The position numbers and the translations under genes are program-made. Positions 25,410 to 33,883 of a DNA stretch of 64,000 nucleotides are shown here, one piece after another. The stretch comes from G020353115 sp964640125. GTDB lineage: Bacteria; Bacteroidota; Bacteroidia; Bacteroidales; VadinHA17. Under the pieces are notes generated by a model, which was not told the origin of the DNA, searched no databases, and worked only from the letters and a program-made list of their open reading frames with translations. The first letter of the stretch is position 1, and the number at the start of each line of letters is the position of its first letter. The stretch spans positions 1-64,000 of the forward strand of contig CAZXGG010000006.1 of NCBI GenBank assembly GCA_964640125.1. Reading direction: 5' to 3'.

Positions 25410-26819
25410 ATGAAGATTAAGCTTATTTTATCTGCAAACCCAAACGATCCGTTGAAGAACCGGGAACCCTTTATGCCTTTATCTCTGCCGATTCTCGCTG
25501 GTACAGCACCGGAGCATGATTATGAGTTTATTGATATGCTGATGGATTCCAATGAAATCAACTATGATGAACCCATTGATCTTGTCGGTATTAGCATCAG
25601 GCTTTCTGCTGAAGATATAGCATACCGTATCGCAGATGAGTTTAGCAAAAGAAATGTAACGGTTGTCCTTGGCGGTCCGCAGGTCTCTTCTGTTCCTTTT
25701 GAAGCGATTGAACATGCCGATAGCGTGGTTATCGGAGAAGCGGAGACATTGTGGCCCAAATTACTCAAGGATCTGCAAAACGATCGGTTGAAGGATTTTT
25801 ATGTTTGTTCCCCTTCTCCATTTGATCCGCAAGGGAGAACATACTACCAGCTCGATGAAATGCCTAACCTGGAAGGTCTTCCAAAACCCAACAGAAGTTT
25901 GTTTAAAAGAAAATACACCTTCGACATGGTTTATGCTTCCAGGGGATGCCCGATAGATTGTGACTTCTGTACTGTGACGACCTTATTTGGAAGTAAATAC
26001 AGAATGCGACCCGTTGAGGAGGTGGTGAATGAAATTGCCGGTTTTACAGGATATTATTATCTCCTGGATGATACGGTATTCGGCAGACCATCCACGTATG
26101 CTTATTACCTGGAGCTATTCGACCGGATTTCGAAGCTGAAAAAAAGAAATTACTGGACCGGCCAGGCTAATCTTGATGCGGCAACAACAAAAAAAGGACA
26201 GGAGGTCATCCGAAAAGCAGTTGAAACTGGATTTCTTTATGCAGCCGTGGGTATTGAATCCATTAATAACAAGGTGCTGAAAAAAAGCCGAAGCATTTCC
26301 AAAATGGGTATTCGCAACCACCAGGATGTAATCTCCAGGATGAAAGAGAGCATTGCTTTTATGCAGGAGCAGGGTATTGTCATCTCCGGATGGTTTGCCA
26401 TCGGCTATGAAGAAGATGATATCGATGCCTATTATCGAACCTGCGAATTTTGCGAGGAAACCAATATTCTTCCGGTATTTTCACCCGTTCATGCACTGCC
26501 GGGATCAAGATTATACCAGCGGCTGTCAAAGGAGGATAAATTGCAGGATAACAGAACAAACATCACCAATGTATCCCACCCGAGTATGACAAACCAGGAA
26601 ATCATGAAAGCCCTTGAATATGTTGTGGAAAAAGGTTATAGCTTCAATGAGATCGTGAAAAGGACACGGTTCTATTGGAACAAGTTTACCCCGGAAAACT
26701 TCAATTCAACAGGCGATAAGATTCACAAGACCATTTTTACCTATATGACACAACAACGAATGAAAAAAATCACGCAAAGCGAAAACAGGAAACTTCAAAG
26801 TAAGCTTCAAGACCGGTAA
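25410..26819 (+). CDS. B12-binding-type radical SAM enzyme 3
   Basis: The ATG at 25410 (MKIKLILSANPND) is taken as start; a TTG at 25386 is possible. The N-terminal B12-like domain shows VVLGGPQVSSVPFE and HADSVVIGEAETLWPKLL, and the cluster motif is RGCPIDCDFC, followed by FGSKYRMRP. At about 469 residues it is a paralogue of the enzyme encoded divergently at 23598. The C-terminus is basic (RMKKITQSENRKLQSKLQ). It is transcribed away from the main operon and followed by unrelated outer-membrane genes. A role in tailoring the lipid is inferred from kinship and position. Confidence 0.85.
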   Translation: MKIKLILSANPNDPLKNREPFMPLSLPILAGTAPEHDYEFIDMLMDSNEINYDEPIDLVGISIRLSAEDIAYRIADEFSKRNVTVVLGGPQVSSVPFEAIEHADSVVIGEAETLWPKLLKDLQNDRLKDFYVCSPSPFDPQGRTYYQLDEMPNLEGLPKPNRSLFKRKYTFDMVYASRGCPIDCDFCTVTTLFGSKYRMRPVEEVVNEIAGFTGYYYLLDDTVFGRPSTYAYYLELFDRISKLKKRNYWTGQANLDAATTKKGQEVIRKAVETGFLYAAVGIESINNKVLKKSRSISKMGIRNHQDVISRMKESIAFMQEQGIVISGWFAIGYEEDDIDAYYRTCEFCEETNILPVFSPVHALPGSRLYQRLSKEDKLQDNRTNITNVSHPSMTNQEIMKALEYVVEKGYSFNEIVKRTRFYWNKFTPENFNSTGDKIHKTIFTYMTQQRMKKITQSENRKLQSKLQDR

Positions 26820-26934
26820 TGTCTTGCCCTGTTTAAAACCTTTGTGAAAAATTTTACCAGGTTAAGTAGCATATCGAATATAAAAAACTATACCTTTACG
26901 CGTTGATTTTTTAAAATCCAAAAAACGATACATT

Positions 26935-27495
26935 ATGAAAAAAATTGCTATGATTATGGTTGTTGTTTTCGGAGTCCAGCTCATGGCTCAGGGACAACCG
27001 TTTGAGAAAGGAGACAAAACGATTAATCTGGGGATTGGAATAGGTTCTGCTCTTTACTCCGGTAAACTTTACAAAATGAGAATCCCACCGATATCCCTCT
27101 CCTATGAGCAGGGTATTACCAATAAGTTAGGCATCGGGTATATCGGTGTTGGTGGATATTTCGGGATCAGCGGATCGAAATGGGAGACAGAGTACCTAAC
27201 CTATGAATACGGATGGAAATATACGTACATCGTTCTTGGCGCTCGTGGAGCCTATCATTTTGATCTGGTAGATAACCTGGATCTCTATGCCGGCCTTATC
27301 CTCGGGGTCAAATTTGTAAGCAGTAAAGAGATCGGTGATTGGCCAACGGGTGTCACTGTTAGTGAACAGAGCACCGGTGTGGCTCATAGTGAATTTGCAG
27401 GAATACGGTGGTTTTTCAAGCCAAATTTTGCCTTAATGGCGGAACTTGGATACGGTATAAGCTATCTCACTGTTGGAGCATCTTTCAAATTTTAA
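26935..27495 (+). CDS. Small outer-membrane beta-barrel protein
   Basis: The protein of 186 residues has a signal peptide (IAMIMVVVFGVQLMAQG), alternating hydrophobic strands rich in Gly and aromatic residues (IGIGSALYSG, YTYIVLGARGAYHF, LMAELGYGISYLTVG) and a C-terminal Phe, all typical of small eight-stranded outer-membrane barrels. Similar proteins are common in Bacteroidota and have no defined function. A terminator follows directly. It may be a stand-alone transcript. Confidence 0.75.
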   Translation: MKKIAMIMVVVFGVQLMAQGQPFEKGDKTINLGIGIGSALYSGKLYKMRIPPISLSYEQGITNKLGIGYIGVGGYFGISGSKWETEYLTYEYGWKYTYIVLGARGAYHFDLVDNLDLYAGLILGVKFVSSKEIGDWPTGVTVSEQSTGVAHSEFAGIRWFFKPNFALMAELGYGISYLTVGASFKF

Positions 27496-27517
27496 CGGAT
27501 GGTATACATCCAAAGCT

Positions 27518-27552
27518 AGACCTCGCAATCTGTTTGCGGGGTCTTGTTTTTT
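27518..27552 (+). terminator. Rho-independent terminator after the beta-barrel gene
   Basis: AGACCTCGCAA (27518-27528) pairs with TTGCGGGGTCT (27534-27544) through a five-base loop, with one G-T wobble, and is followed by a T-rich run. It lies 23 bases after the barrel stop codon. Confidence 0.85.
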
Positions 27553-27584
27553 AGTACGGAATACTATAAAATATTGCTCACCCG

Positions 27585-27612
27585 TTGAATTGCCACTATT
27601 TTGTTACTTTTA
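27585..27612 (+). promoter_or_regulatory. Candidate promoter for the TonB-dependent receptor
   Basis: TTG (27585-27587), a 17-base spacer and TACTTTTA (27605-27612) match TTG-N17-23-TAnnTTTG with one mismatch. It lies between the terminator and the receptor start. Confidence 0.4.
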
Positions 27613-27708
27613 TTGCTAATCCGGGAAACCGGTTCCATCCTCCTTTGAAAATATGGAGAGATTTTTGCATTACGGAATGAAAAAAATCTTTTGATACCGT
27701 TTACGCCC

Positions 27709-30087
27709 ATGACATTCTCCAGATCAGTCCATTCATTTCCACTGACTATCCTGTTTCTGGGAATCTTTATTTCCAGCGGCTTTTCTCAGGTTGTTTTCAA
27801 ACAGAATATTCGTGGGACTGTTGTGGATAAAGCATCACAATTCCCGCTGTCAGGTGTGAATGTCATCCTTATTGGTTCCGATTCCCAGCATGGTACCATT
27901 ACAAATGACCATGGGGAGTTTCGCTTTGAAGAAATCGTTATCGGAAGATACGACCTTCAGGTGAGCTATGTTGGATACAATACAGTAACCACTCCGGGAA
28001 TGGAACTCACCTCTGCCAAAGAGATGGTGCTTGAGATAGAGATGGAAGAGAAAGTATTAACCCTCGATGAAGTGACCGTAAAGGCTTACTCGAGGAAAGA
28101 CCGCCCCATTAATGAAATGGCAACAGTCAGTGCACGGTCTTTTACAGTGGAAGAGACAAACCGGTATCCTGGAAGTTATGGAGATCCTGCACGAATGGCT
28201 GCCAATTACGCAGGGGTTATGACAGCCAGGGATAACAGGAATGACATCGTGATCCGTGGCAATTCTTCCATTGGCCTGCTCTGGCGTCTTGATGGCATTG
28301 AGATCCCGAATCCAAATCATTTCGGTGCTTCCGGAACGACCGGTGGTCCCATTTCAATCCTGAACAACAACCTGTTAACCAATTCCGATTTTTATACCGG
28401 TGCATTCCCCGCTGAATACGGGAATGCGCTCGCCGGAGTATTTGACCTTAACATGCGGTTCGGGAATAATGAAAAACGGGAACACTGGGGCCAGATTGGA
28501 TGGAACGGTATAGAATTTGGAACAGAAGGACCCTTTTCAAAGAACTCAAAAGCTTCCTATCTTTTCAGTTATCGATACTCGATTGTCTCCATTATTGAAA
28601 AACTAGGGATTAATCTGGAAGAAGCAGCAGAGTACCAGGACCTGACACTAAAAATCAATCTGCCCAACACCAGGGCCGGCAGTTTTTCCATCATCGGAAT
28701 GGGCGGACTGAGTCACATTGATATATGGGATTCCGATAAGGATCAGTCCGACTGGTCATTTAATGATTCTGGAGAAGATCTTACCAATGGATCAGATATC
28801 GGGGTGATTGGCCTTACACACACCCATTTCATTAAAAAGAAAACCCGGTTAAAAACCACCGCTTCGGTAATGGGTTCCCGTGTTGAAACCAGGATCGACA
28901 CATTTACTGTGAGCAACCCCGACCCGTTTATCTGGGCTGGAGAGCAATCATCAGAAACGAAATACTCCTTTACCTCCCAGCTTACCCGGAAGATCAATGC
29001 CAGAAATACACTGGTTCTTGGTGCAATGTACGATATCTACCAGACCAGCTTTGCCGATAGTCAATACTATCACGGGAACTACCGGTTGGATACCGATGCC
29101 GAAGGTAACCTTTCATTGATCAGGGCTTTTACCCAATGGCAGCATAAATTTACGGATCATCTCTCTTCATCCATGGGTGTACATTACCAATACCTTACCT
29201 TTAACGGGTCCTGGTCTCTTGAACCAAGAGTGGGGATTACGTGGGAGTTCATTACAAATCAATCGATCAACCTGGGTTACGGATTGCACAGTCAGATTCA
29301 GCCTCGTTTATTCTATTTCGTGTTGTCTCCCCAAACGGATGGAAGCTATGTTCAATCCAATCGAAACCTTGGAATGTCAAAAAGCCATCAAGTGATCCTC
29401 GGATACGATTATCTGCTGAATGAAAACCTGAGACTAAAGATTGAAACATACTACCAAAAATTGTTTAATATTCCTGTTCAACCAAAAAATCCCGCTTACT
29501 CCCTCCTGAATACCGGGGCAGAATATTTTATTGAAAGGCAGGATAGCCTTGTTAACGAAGGGACCGGTGAAAATTACGGGGTTGAATTGACATTCGAACG
29601 GTTCCTGAGCAATAACTATTATTTCCTCATTACAGCATCCTTGTTCAGCTCCACCTATGAGGGCCATGATGGAATAAAAAGAAACAGTGCTTTTAATGGC
29701 AATTATGTTTTCAATGCCATTGGTGGTTATGAGCTGATTTTCCCAAACCGGAAAGATATTGCATTCAATTTCGGACTGAAAGCAACCTGGGCCGGTGGAG
29801 TTCCCTATGTCCCATATGATGTTGAAGAGACGGTACGATTGGGGGAAATTGTCCTGGATTGGGACCGGGCTTATGAACCCCGGCGCAAGGATTACATCAG
29901 GGCGAGCCTTCGATTGGGCATTAAGCGGAACAGACCAAAATTCGACATGGAAACGGCCATGGATTTTCAGTACCGGACAAATTACACCACCGTATTCCTG
30001 GAAAGGATCGATGTCAATACCGGAGAAATTCACAAAAATTATAAGATGGGATTCTACCCGATGGCGACCTGGAAAATACAGTTTTGA
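27709..30087 (+). CDS. TonB-dependent receptor with carboxypeptidase-regulatory-like domain
   Basis: I chose the ATG at 27709, because the upstream alternative at 27691 is a TTG. After a signal peptide (LFLGIFISSGFSQ) comes a carboxypeptidase-D regulatory-like domain (IRGTVVDKASQFPLSGVNV). The plug domain follows (VIRGNSSIGLLWRLDGIEIP), then a barrel of about 550 residues ending in an aromatic strand (MATWKIQF). With 792 residues it is smaller than SusC proteins, and no SusD partner follows, so it may import a siderophore, metal complex or small ligand. The next gene encodes an exported SOR-like iron protein, which weakly hints at iron. Confidence 0.88.
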   Translation: MTFSRSVHSFPLTILFLGIFISSGFSQVVFKQNIRGTVVDKASQFPLSGVNVILIGSDSQHGTITNDHGEFRFEEIVIGRYDLQVSYVGYNTVTTPGMELTSAKEMVLEIEMEEKVLTLDEVTVKAYSRKDRPINEMATVSARSFTVEETNRYPGSYGDPARMAANYAGVMTARDNRNDIVIRGNSSIGLLWRLDGIEIPNPNHFGASGTTGGPISILNNNLLTNSDFYTGAFPAEYGNALAGVFDLNMRFGNNEKREHWGQIGWNGIEFGTEGPFSKNSKASYLFSYRYSIVSIIEKLGINLEEAAEYQDLTLKINLPNTRAGSFSIIGMGGLSHIDIWDSDKDQSDWSFNDSGEDLTNGSDIGVIGLTHTHFIKKKTRLKTTASVMGSRVETRIDTFTVSNPDPFIWAGEQSSETKYSFTSQLTRKINARNTLVLGAMYDIYQTSFADSQYYHGNYRLDTDAEGNLSLIRAFTQWQHKFTDHLSSSMGVHYQYLTFNGSWSLEPRVGITWEFITNQSINLGYGLHSQIQPRLFYFVLSPQTDGSYVQSNRNLGMSKSHQVILGYDYLLNENLRLKIETYYQKLFNIPVQPKNPAYSLLNTGAEYFIERQDSLVNEGTGENYGVELTFERFLSNNYYFLITASLFSSTYEGHDGIKRNSAFNGNYVFNAIGGYELIFPNRKDIAFNFGLKATWAGGVPYVPYDVEETVRLGEIVLDWDRAYEPRRKDYIRASLRLGIKRNRPKFDMETAMDFQYRTNYTTVFLERIDVNTGEIHKNYKMGFYPMATWKIQF

Positions 30088-30209
30088 TTTAGCCCAGGAA
30101 GCACCTATAATACATGGTTGGAATCTTATGCATCTCTTTAAGTTCGTTGAACGGGATTTTTTTCTAAATTTGAGCGGAATCCTTTTACTCATACCTAATT
30201 ATTCATGTG

Positions 30210-30584
30210 ATGAAAAATCAAATGCTAAAGACACTTTTTTTAGTTGCCCTGGTGTTAATCATCCCGGTTTCGGCAATGGCAAACAAAACATCTGTTGAGT
30301 TAACCGCACCTGAAAAAGCTGAAAAAGGAAGTGAAGTTACAGTGGTCATCCATGTAAAACACATGGGAAATTCAGCTACTCATTTTACCGATTGGGTTTC
30401 TGTTAAGATCAATGATAAAGAGGTGAAACGCTGGGAATACAACAAAAAGGAGCGGCCTGAAGCGGGCAATTTTACACTGGAATACAAATTTGTATTGAAC
30501 GAAAAATCGAAAATCGTTATCCAGGGCAATTGCAATAAACACGGAAGCGCCGGCCCGAAAGAAGTAGTGATCGATGTGATGTGA
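30210..30584 (+). CDS. Exported superoxide-reductase-like (SORL domain) protein
   Basis: A signal peptide (TLFLVALVLIIPVSAMA) is followed by a domain with VIHVKHMGNSATHFTDWV and GNCNKHGSAGPK. Desulfoferrodoxin/neelaredoxin centres bind one iron through four His and one Cys in this order (HxxN...H, then CNxHG), and the required residues appear present. Cytoplasmic SOR detoxifies superoxide, whereas exported SORL proteins have no settled role. The ATG at 30210 is preferred over the GTG at 30207. It follows the receptor by 120 bases. Confidence 0.7.
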   Translation: MKNQMLKTLFLVALVLIIPVSAMANKTSVELTAPEKAEKGSEVTVVIHVKHMGNSATHFTDWVSVKINDKEVKRWEYNKKERPEAGNFTLEYKFVLNEKSKIVIQGNCNKHGSAGPKEVVIDVM

Positions 30585-30649
30585 CCGGTAACCCTTTCTT
30601 TTGTGCTATTCACACGATAATATCAATGCATTAACTAAATCCTTTCACC

Positions 30650-30826
30650 ATGTATATCGTTATTATTGTTCTTGGGATAATCAATCTGGTTCTGGTTCTA
30701 ATCCAACTTTTTAGTGGACTTAAAGTAATCAGGATCTCATTCAAAAGCCACAAGAGGTTCGGTATAGCACTGGCCACAGGCGCAATTGTTCATGGCTTCC
30801 TGGCCCTGTATTATAGTTTCTTTTGA
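30650..30826 (+). CDS. Small two-helix membrane protein, 58 residues
   Basis: Translated by hand: ATG at 30650, TGA at 30824. It has one hydrophobic stretch (IVIIVLGIINLVLVLIQL), a basic loop (RISFKSHKRFG) and a second hydrophobic stretch ending YYSFF. The basic loop suggests both ends outside and the loop in the cytoplasm. I do not recognise a family. It lies 65 bases after the SOR-like gene and 21 bases before the 32-codon ORF, so the three may be one transcript ending at the hairpin at 31014. Confidence 0.5.
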   Translation: MYIVIIVLGIINLVLVLIQLFSGLKVIRISFKSHKRFGIALATGAIVHGFLALYYSFF

Positions 30827-30847
30827 TCATTATTAAACCCTATTACC

Positions 30848-30946
30848 ATGAAAAAATTCTATTTAGATCCCGGTATTCGGATCGCTGAAGCATATGCCAC
30901 ATGTGGTAAGGAACTGGGCGCTTTTCTTGGAAAGAAAGTCCTTTAA
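30848..30946 (+). CDS. Very short ORF, 32 residues, unknown
   Basis: ATG at 30848, TAA at 30944. The peptide begins MKKFYLDPGIRIAEAY and has one Cys in YATCGKELG. It follows the small membrane protein closely and is followed by a strong terminator, then by a B12-type radical SAM gene. It could be a functional small peptide, a remnant of a longer gene, or chance. No ribosome site is clear. I assign no function. Confidence 0.3.
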   Translation: MKKFYLDPGIRIAEAYATCGKELGAFLGKKVL

Positions 30947-31013
30947 TTGGTTTGGGAATTGCCGTTCCATCTGTGAACCGGTATTCCTTTTTCAGCCTTG
31001 CTATTAATTCACT

Positions 31014-31050
31014 GCTGCCGGATTTTCAGTCCGGCAGCCTGTTATTTTAT
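31014..31050 (+). terminator. Rho-independent terminator
   Basis: GCTGCCGGA (31014-31022) and TCCGGCAGC (31030-31038) form a perfect nine-pair stem with a seven-base loop, followed by a T-rich tail. It closes the SOR-like/small ORF unit and separates it from the radical SAM gene at 31129. Confidence 0.85.
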
Positions 31051-31128
31051 ACCACGATGACGAGCCTTACACCCAACAGCTCCTGTCCCATTTAAAATTA
31101 GAAAAGTGAATAATATCACTTAGCTCTC

Positions 31129-32466
31129 ATGAAGATCCTGTTAATCAATCCACCTCGTTCACCGAAGAATCAGATCCTTGAATCCGCTCCTGAGGAGGCA
31201 AAACCATTCATTCATAGAAAGCTCATTGGACCACCGCTGGGTTTACTGACCATCGCAGCTGCAACAAAAGATCATGATGTCAGGGTTTTTGATATGAAAG
31301 GAGAGTATGATCTCGATCCCGCGACACCTTCGCTACAGAATTTAACCCTACAACTACTCCGTGAGCATGATCCTGACATCGTAGGCATAACCGTCATCAC
31401 ATCGGAATTCAACTTCTCCATTGAAATATTCGAAACCGTCAAACAATATGATCCCTCCATTTTAACGGTTGCAGGAGGACTTCATACCACACTCTGCCCC
31501 GAAGATTTCACGGATCGGGCCATCGATATTGTCTGTCCCGGACAAGCTGGTGATACGTTTCGAAAGGTGGTTGAAGCCCGGGAGAAAGCTTTGCCATTCC
31601 ATAAAATCCCCGGAATATTTGTCAACTCACCAGATGGATTAACCAGGACCCCCGGTCATACGCCATCATGGGATGCAGCCGGAAGGGATTTTCTGATGCC
31701 CGACCGCAGCCTCCTGAACCGCTGGAGATCAACTTACAGGGTGGGGAAAAACATTGAACCGTCGACCTACCTGTTTACATCACAGGGTTGTCCTTATGAA
31801 TGTACTTTTTGCTCCATCTGGTGCGAGTTCAAAAAGAAATTCCACCAGCGTGATCTGGAAAGTATCATCACGGAATTGAAACTGGTCGATTATTCAATTG
31901 TCCGGTTTGCAGATGCCAACACCATTGTGAATGTTGACTTTATTAACCGGCTGCTCGACCGTATTCAGGAAGAAGGCATTGAAAAAGAGTTCATCATGGA
32001 TATCCGTGCTGATACGGCAGTAAAACACCCAGGGCTTATTGAGAAACTTGCCAGAACGGGATTAAAAGTGGTTATCTGTGGATTCGAATCATTCAGGGAT
32101 GAAGAACTTGCGTATTACAAAAAAAAGTCACCTGCCGGTATCATTGAGGAAGCCATTCGTGTTTTTCACCAGAACGGGATCCTGTTGCGTGGCAATTACG
32201 TTGTTCCGGGTTACTATACTCACGATGACTTCAAGGCCCTGGCTGATTATGCCGATTCACACCGGGTGAGTTATGCAGGATATACTATTCTGACTCCAAT
32301 GCCGGGTACACTCCTATACCGGGAAATGAAAGAGGCGATCATCGATCATGACCTTGCCAAATACAACTTTTTCAACTCCGTAACAACAACCCGGTTGCCG
32401 ATTGATGAGTTTCACTACGAGGTTGGAAAACTCTGGTTGATAAAAAAGGGAACAGATGTGATATAA
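31129..32466 (+). CDS. B12-binding-type radical SAM enzyme 4
   Basis: The protein of 445 residues opens MKILLINPPRSPKNQIL, typical of B12-type radical SAM enzymes. It has TVAGGLHTTLCPEDF in the cobalamin-domain region and SQGCPYECTFCSIWC as the cluster motif, then RFADANTIVNVDF and VICGFESFRDEELA. It is less like the trio at 23598/25410/46777 and belongs to another branch. It stands alone between a terminator and a convergent acyltransferase gene, so it may have its own promoter. A role in the lipid locus is inferred from position only. Confidence 0.85.
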   Translation: MKILLINPPRSPKNQILESAPEEAKPFIHRKLIGPPLGLLTIAAATKDHDVRVFDMKGEYDLDPATPSLQNLTLQLLREHDPDIVGITVITSEFNFSIEIFETVKQYDPSILTVAGGLHTTLCPEDFTDRAIDIVCPGQAGDTFRKVVEAREKALPFHKIPGIFVNSPDGLTRTPGHTPSWDAAGRDFLMPDRSLLNRWRSTYRVGKNIEPSTYLFTSQGCPYECTFCSIWCEFKKKFHQRDLESIITELKLVDYSIVRFADANTIVNVDFINRLLDRIQEEGIEKEFIMDIRADTAVKHPGLIEKLARTGLKVVICGFESFRDEELAYYKKKSPAGIIEEAIRVFHQNGILLRGNYVVPGYYTHDDFKALADYADSHRVSYAGYTILTPMPGTLLYREMKEAIIDHDLAKYNFFNSVTTTRLPIDEFHYEVGKLWLIKKGTDVI

Positions 32467-32548
32467 TGTGCGCGGGATATTAATTTTTCACGGTACACAA
32501 TCAGGCGATTCTCTTTGTACACTGCCATTTGATTCCGGCATTCATCCA

Positions 32549-33883
32549 TCACCTCTGAAAAGAGGATGAATAACACTCCCCTTTCAGTTGCTCATATTCC
32601 TTCGCAAGATATTGCCTCACCTGTTTTGCCCGTTTAGAATAGTTCTCACCAAAATTACTGTCCGTGATGTTTATCCGGGGGAATATTTTCTGAACAATTG
32701 AATTACTTTTCCCCCAAAACTCATCCTTTTTCAGTACTTCATCCGTTCCACAAAATAGGATGGGGACAATATCCATTTCCAGTTTTTCAGCTATATAAAA
32801 AGCACCCCGGTGAAAACGCTGGATTTTTTTATTCCTGGAACGGGTCCCCTCTGGAAAAACGATGATGGAATATCCTTCTTCAATCCTTCCCCTGAGCTTT
32901 TCAAAAACCCGGTCAATACCAGCAGAAACATTGTAGAAATCAGCAAGTTTGGAAATGTGGCCAAAAATGGGGGAGTTGTAAACCCAATCATTCGTCAGGA
33001 TAATTGCCTTTGGGCATAATCGAAACATAAGCGTTGTATCGATCAGGGATTGATGATTAGAAATAAGTACAGCCGGCTTTTTAAATTTTTCTTGCGTTTC
33101 ATTGATTAGCTTGGCCCTCATGGGGATAATCCATATGAAAAACCGTGAGTAATACATCACCATATAGTGAAAAATCAATTTCCTGCGTTCAATGTCCAAA
33201 AACAGGAGCGCGTACACCAGCAATCCGAATAATCCCAGTAATCCGCTTCCCAACACCAGGATAAAATAGGTCCACAAGGTTTGAATGATCTGAAGGAAAG
33301 TCAACGGCTTCACCCCTCTTTCAATCCGTTTACTAAAAAGTTGCTCATAAGCCATCCGTTGAAAATAAACAGTATATAAAAGGGTGTTGGCGACACCTGT
33401 TAAGGCAAGACCGATGAACTTACCCGCCCTGTTATCTGTGATTGTAAGGAGCAAAAATCCGGTTGCCAGGAGAACCAGGCAGGTGAGCGGAAAACCAGCA
33501 GCTGAAAACCATTTCATTCCTCTCCCTCCATGATGAAAGGTAAACAATAATGTTGTTCCCAGGGACAAATTAAATCCGTATATCAAGATCCAGGGGACGG
33601 ATACATCTCTTCCAAACCTAAAAAAGAAACCGATACCCGCAGTAAGGATAAACGCAAGGAGGGTGCTTAGAAATGCTATGATCGTCAGTTCAAAATTTCT
33701 GAAAACAAGGTAGAGAACAATCAACACAGAAAGAGCAACAGCGATGGACACCGTTCCGGGACTTGTACCCATGATAAAAAAACATACGCTTTCCTGGTTG
33801 ATCAGATAGAAGAGAAAAAACATCAGTCCGGGTAACGCAATCCAGGAGAGAGTATCCATTATTTTTTTCAATCCCGAAGTCAT
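32549..33883 (-). CDS. Membrane protein with C-terminal PlsC-type acyltransferase domain
   Basis: The first 220 residues form about seven hydrophobic helices. The C-terminal part holds SNHQSLIDTTLMF (NHX4D catalytic motif) and IVFPEGTRSRNKK (acceptor-binding motif) of 1-acylglycerol-3-phosphate acyltransferases, with motifs in the expected order. It should move an acyl chain to a lipid hydroxyl in the inner membrane. Its ATG overlaps the stop of the MMPL fusion gene as ATGA, so the two are coupled. The helical N-terminal domain is unusual for PlsC. Confidence 0.85.
   Translation of the reverse strand: MTSGLKKIMDTLSWIALPGLMFFLFYLINQESVCFFIMGTSPGTVSIAVALSVLIVLYLVFRNFELTIIAFLSTLLAFILTAGIGFFFRFGRDVSVPWILIYGFNLSLGTTLLFTFHHGGRGMKWFSAAGFPLTCLVLLATGFLLLTITDNRAGKFIGLALTGVANTLLYTVYFQRMAYEQLFSKRIERGVKPLTFLQIIQTLWTYFILVLGSGLLGLFGLLVYALLFLDIERRKLIFHYMVMYYSRFFIWIIPMRAKLINETQEKFKKPAVLISNHQSLIDTTLMFRLCPKAIILTNDWVYNSPIFGHISKLADFYNVSAGIDRVFEKLRGRIEEGYSIIVFPEGTRSRNKKIQRFHRGAFYIAEKLEMDIVPILFCGTDEVLKKDEFWGKSNSIVQKIFPRINITDSNFGENYSKRAKQVRQYLAKEYEQLKGECYSSSFQR

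Noticed and set aside
25217..25420. 67-codon plus-strand frame in the divergent gap before the radical SAM gene
   Set aside because: It overlaps the start of the real gene, has no motif or signal peptide, and no ribosome site.
29434..30192. 252-codon minus-strand frame
   Set aside because: Antisense to the barrel of the TonB-dependent receptor; a shadow of its codon pattern.
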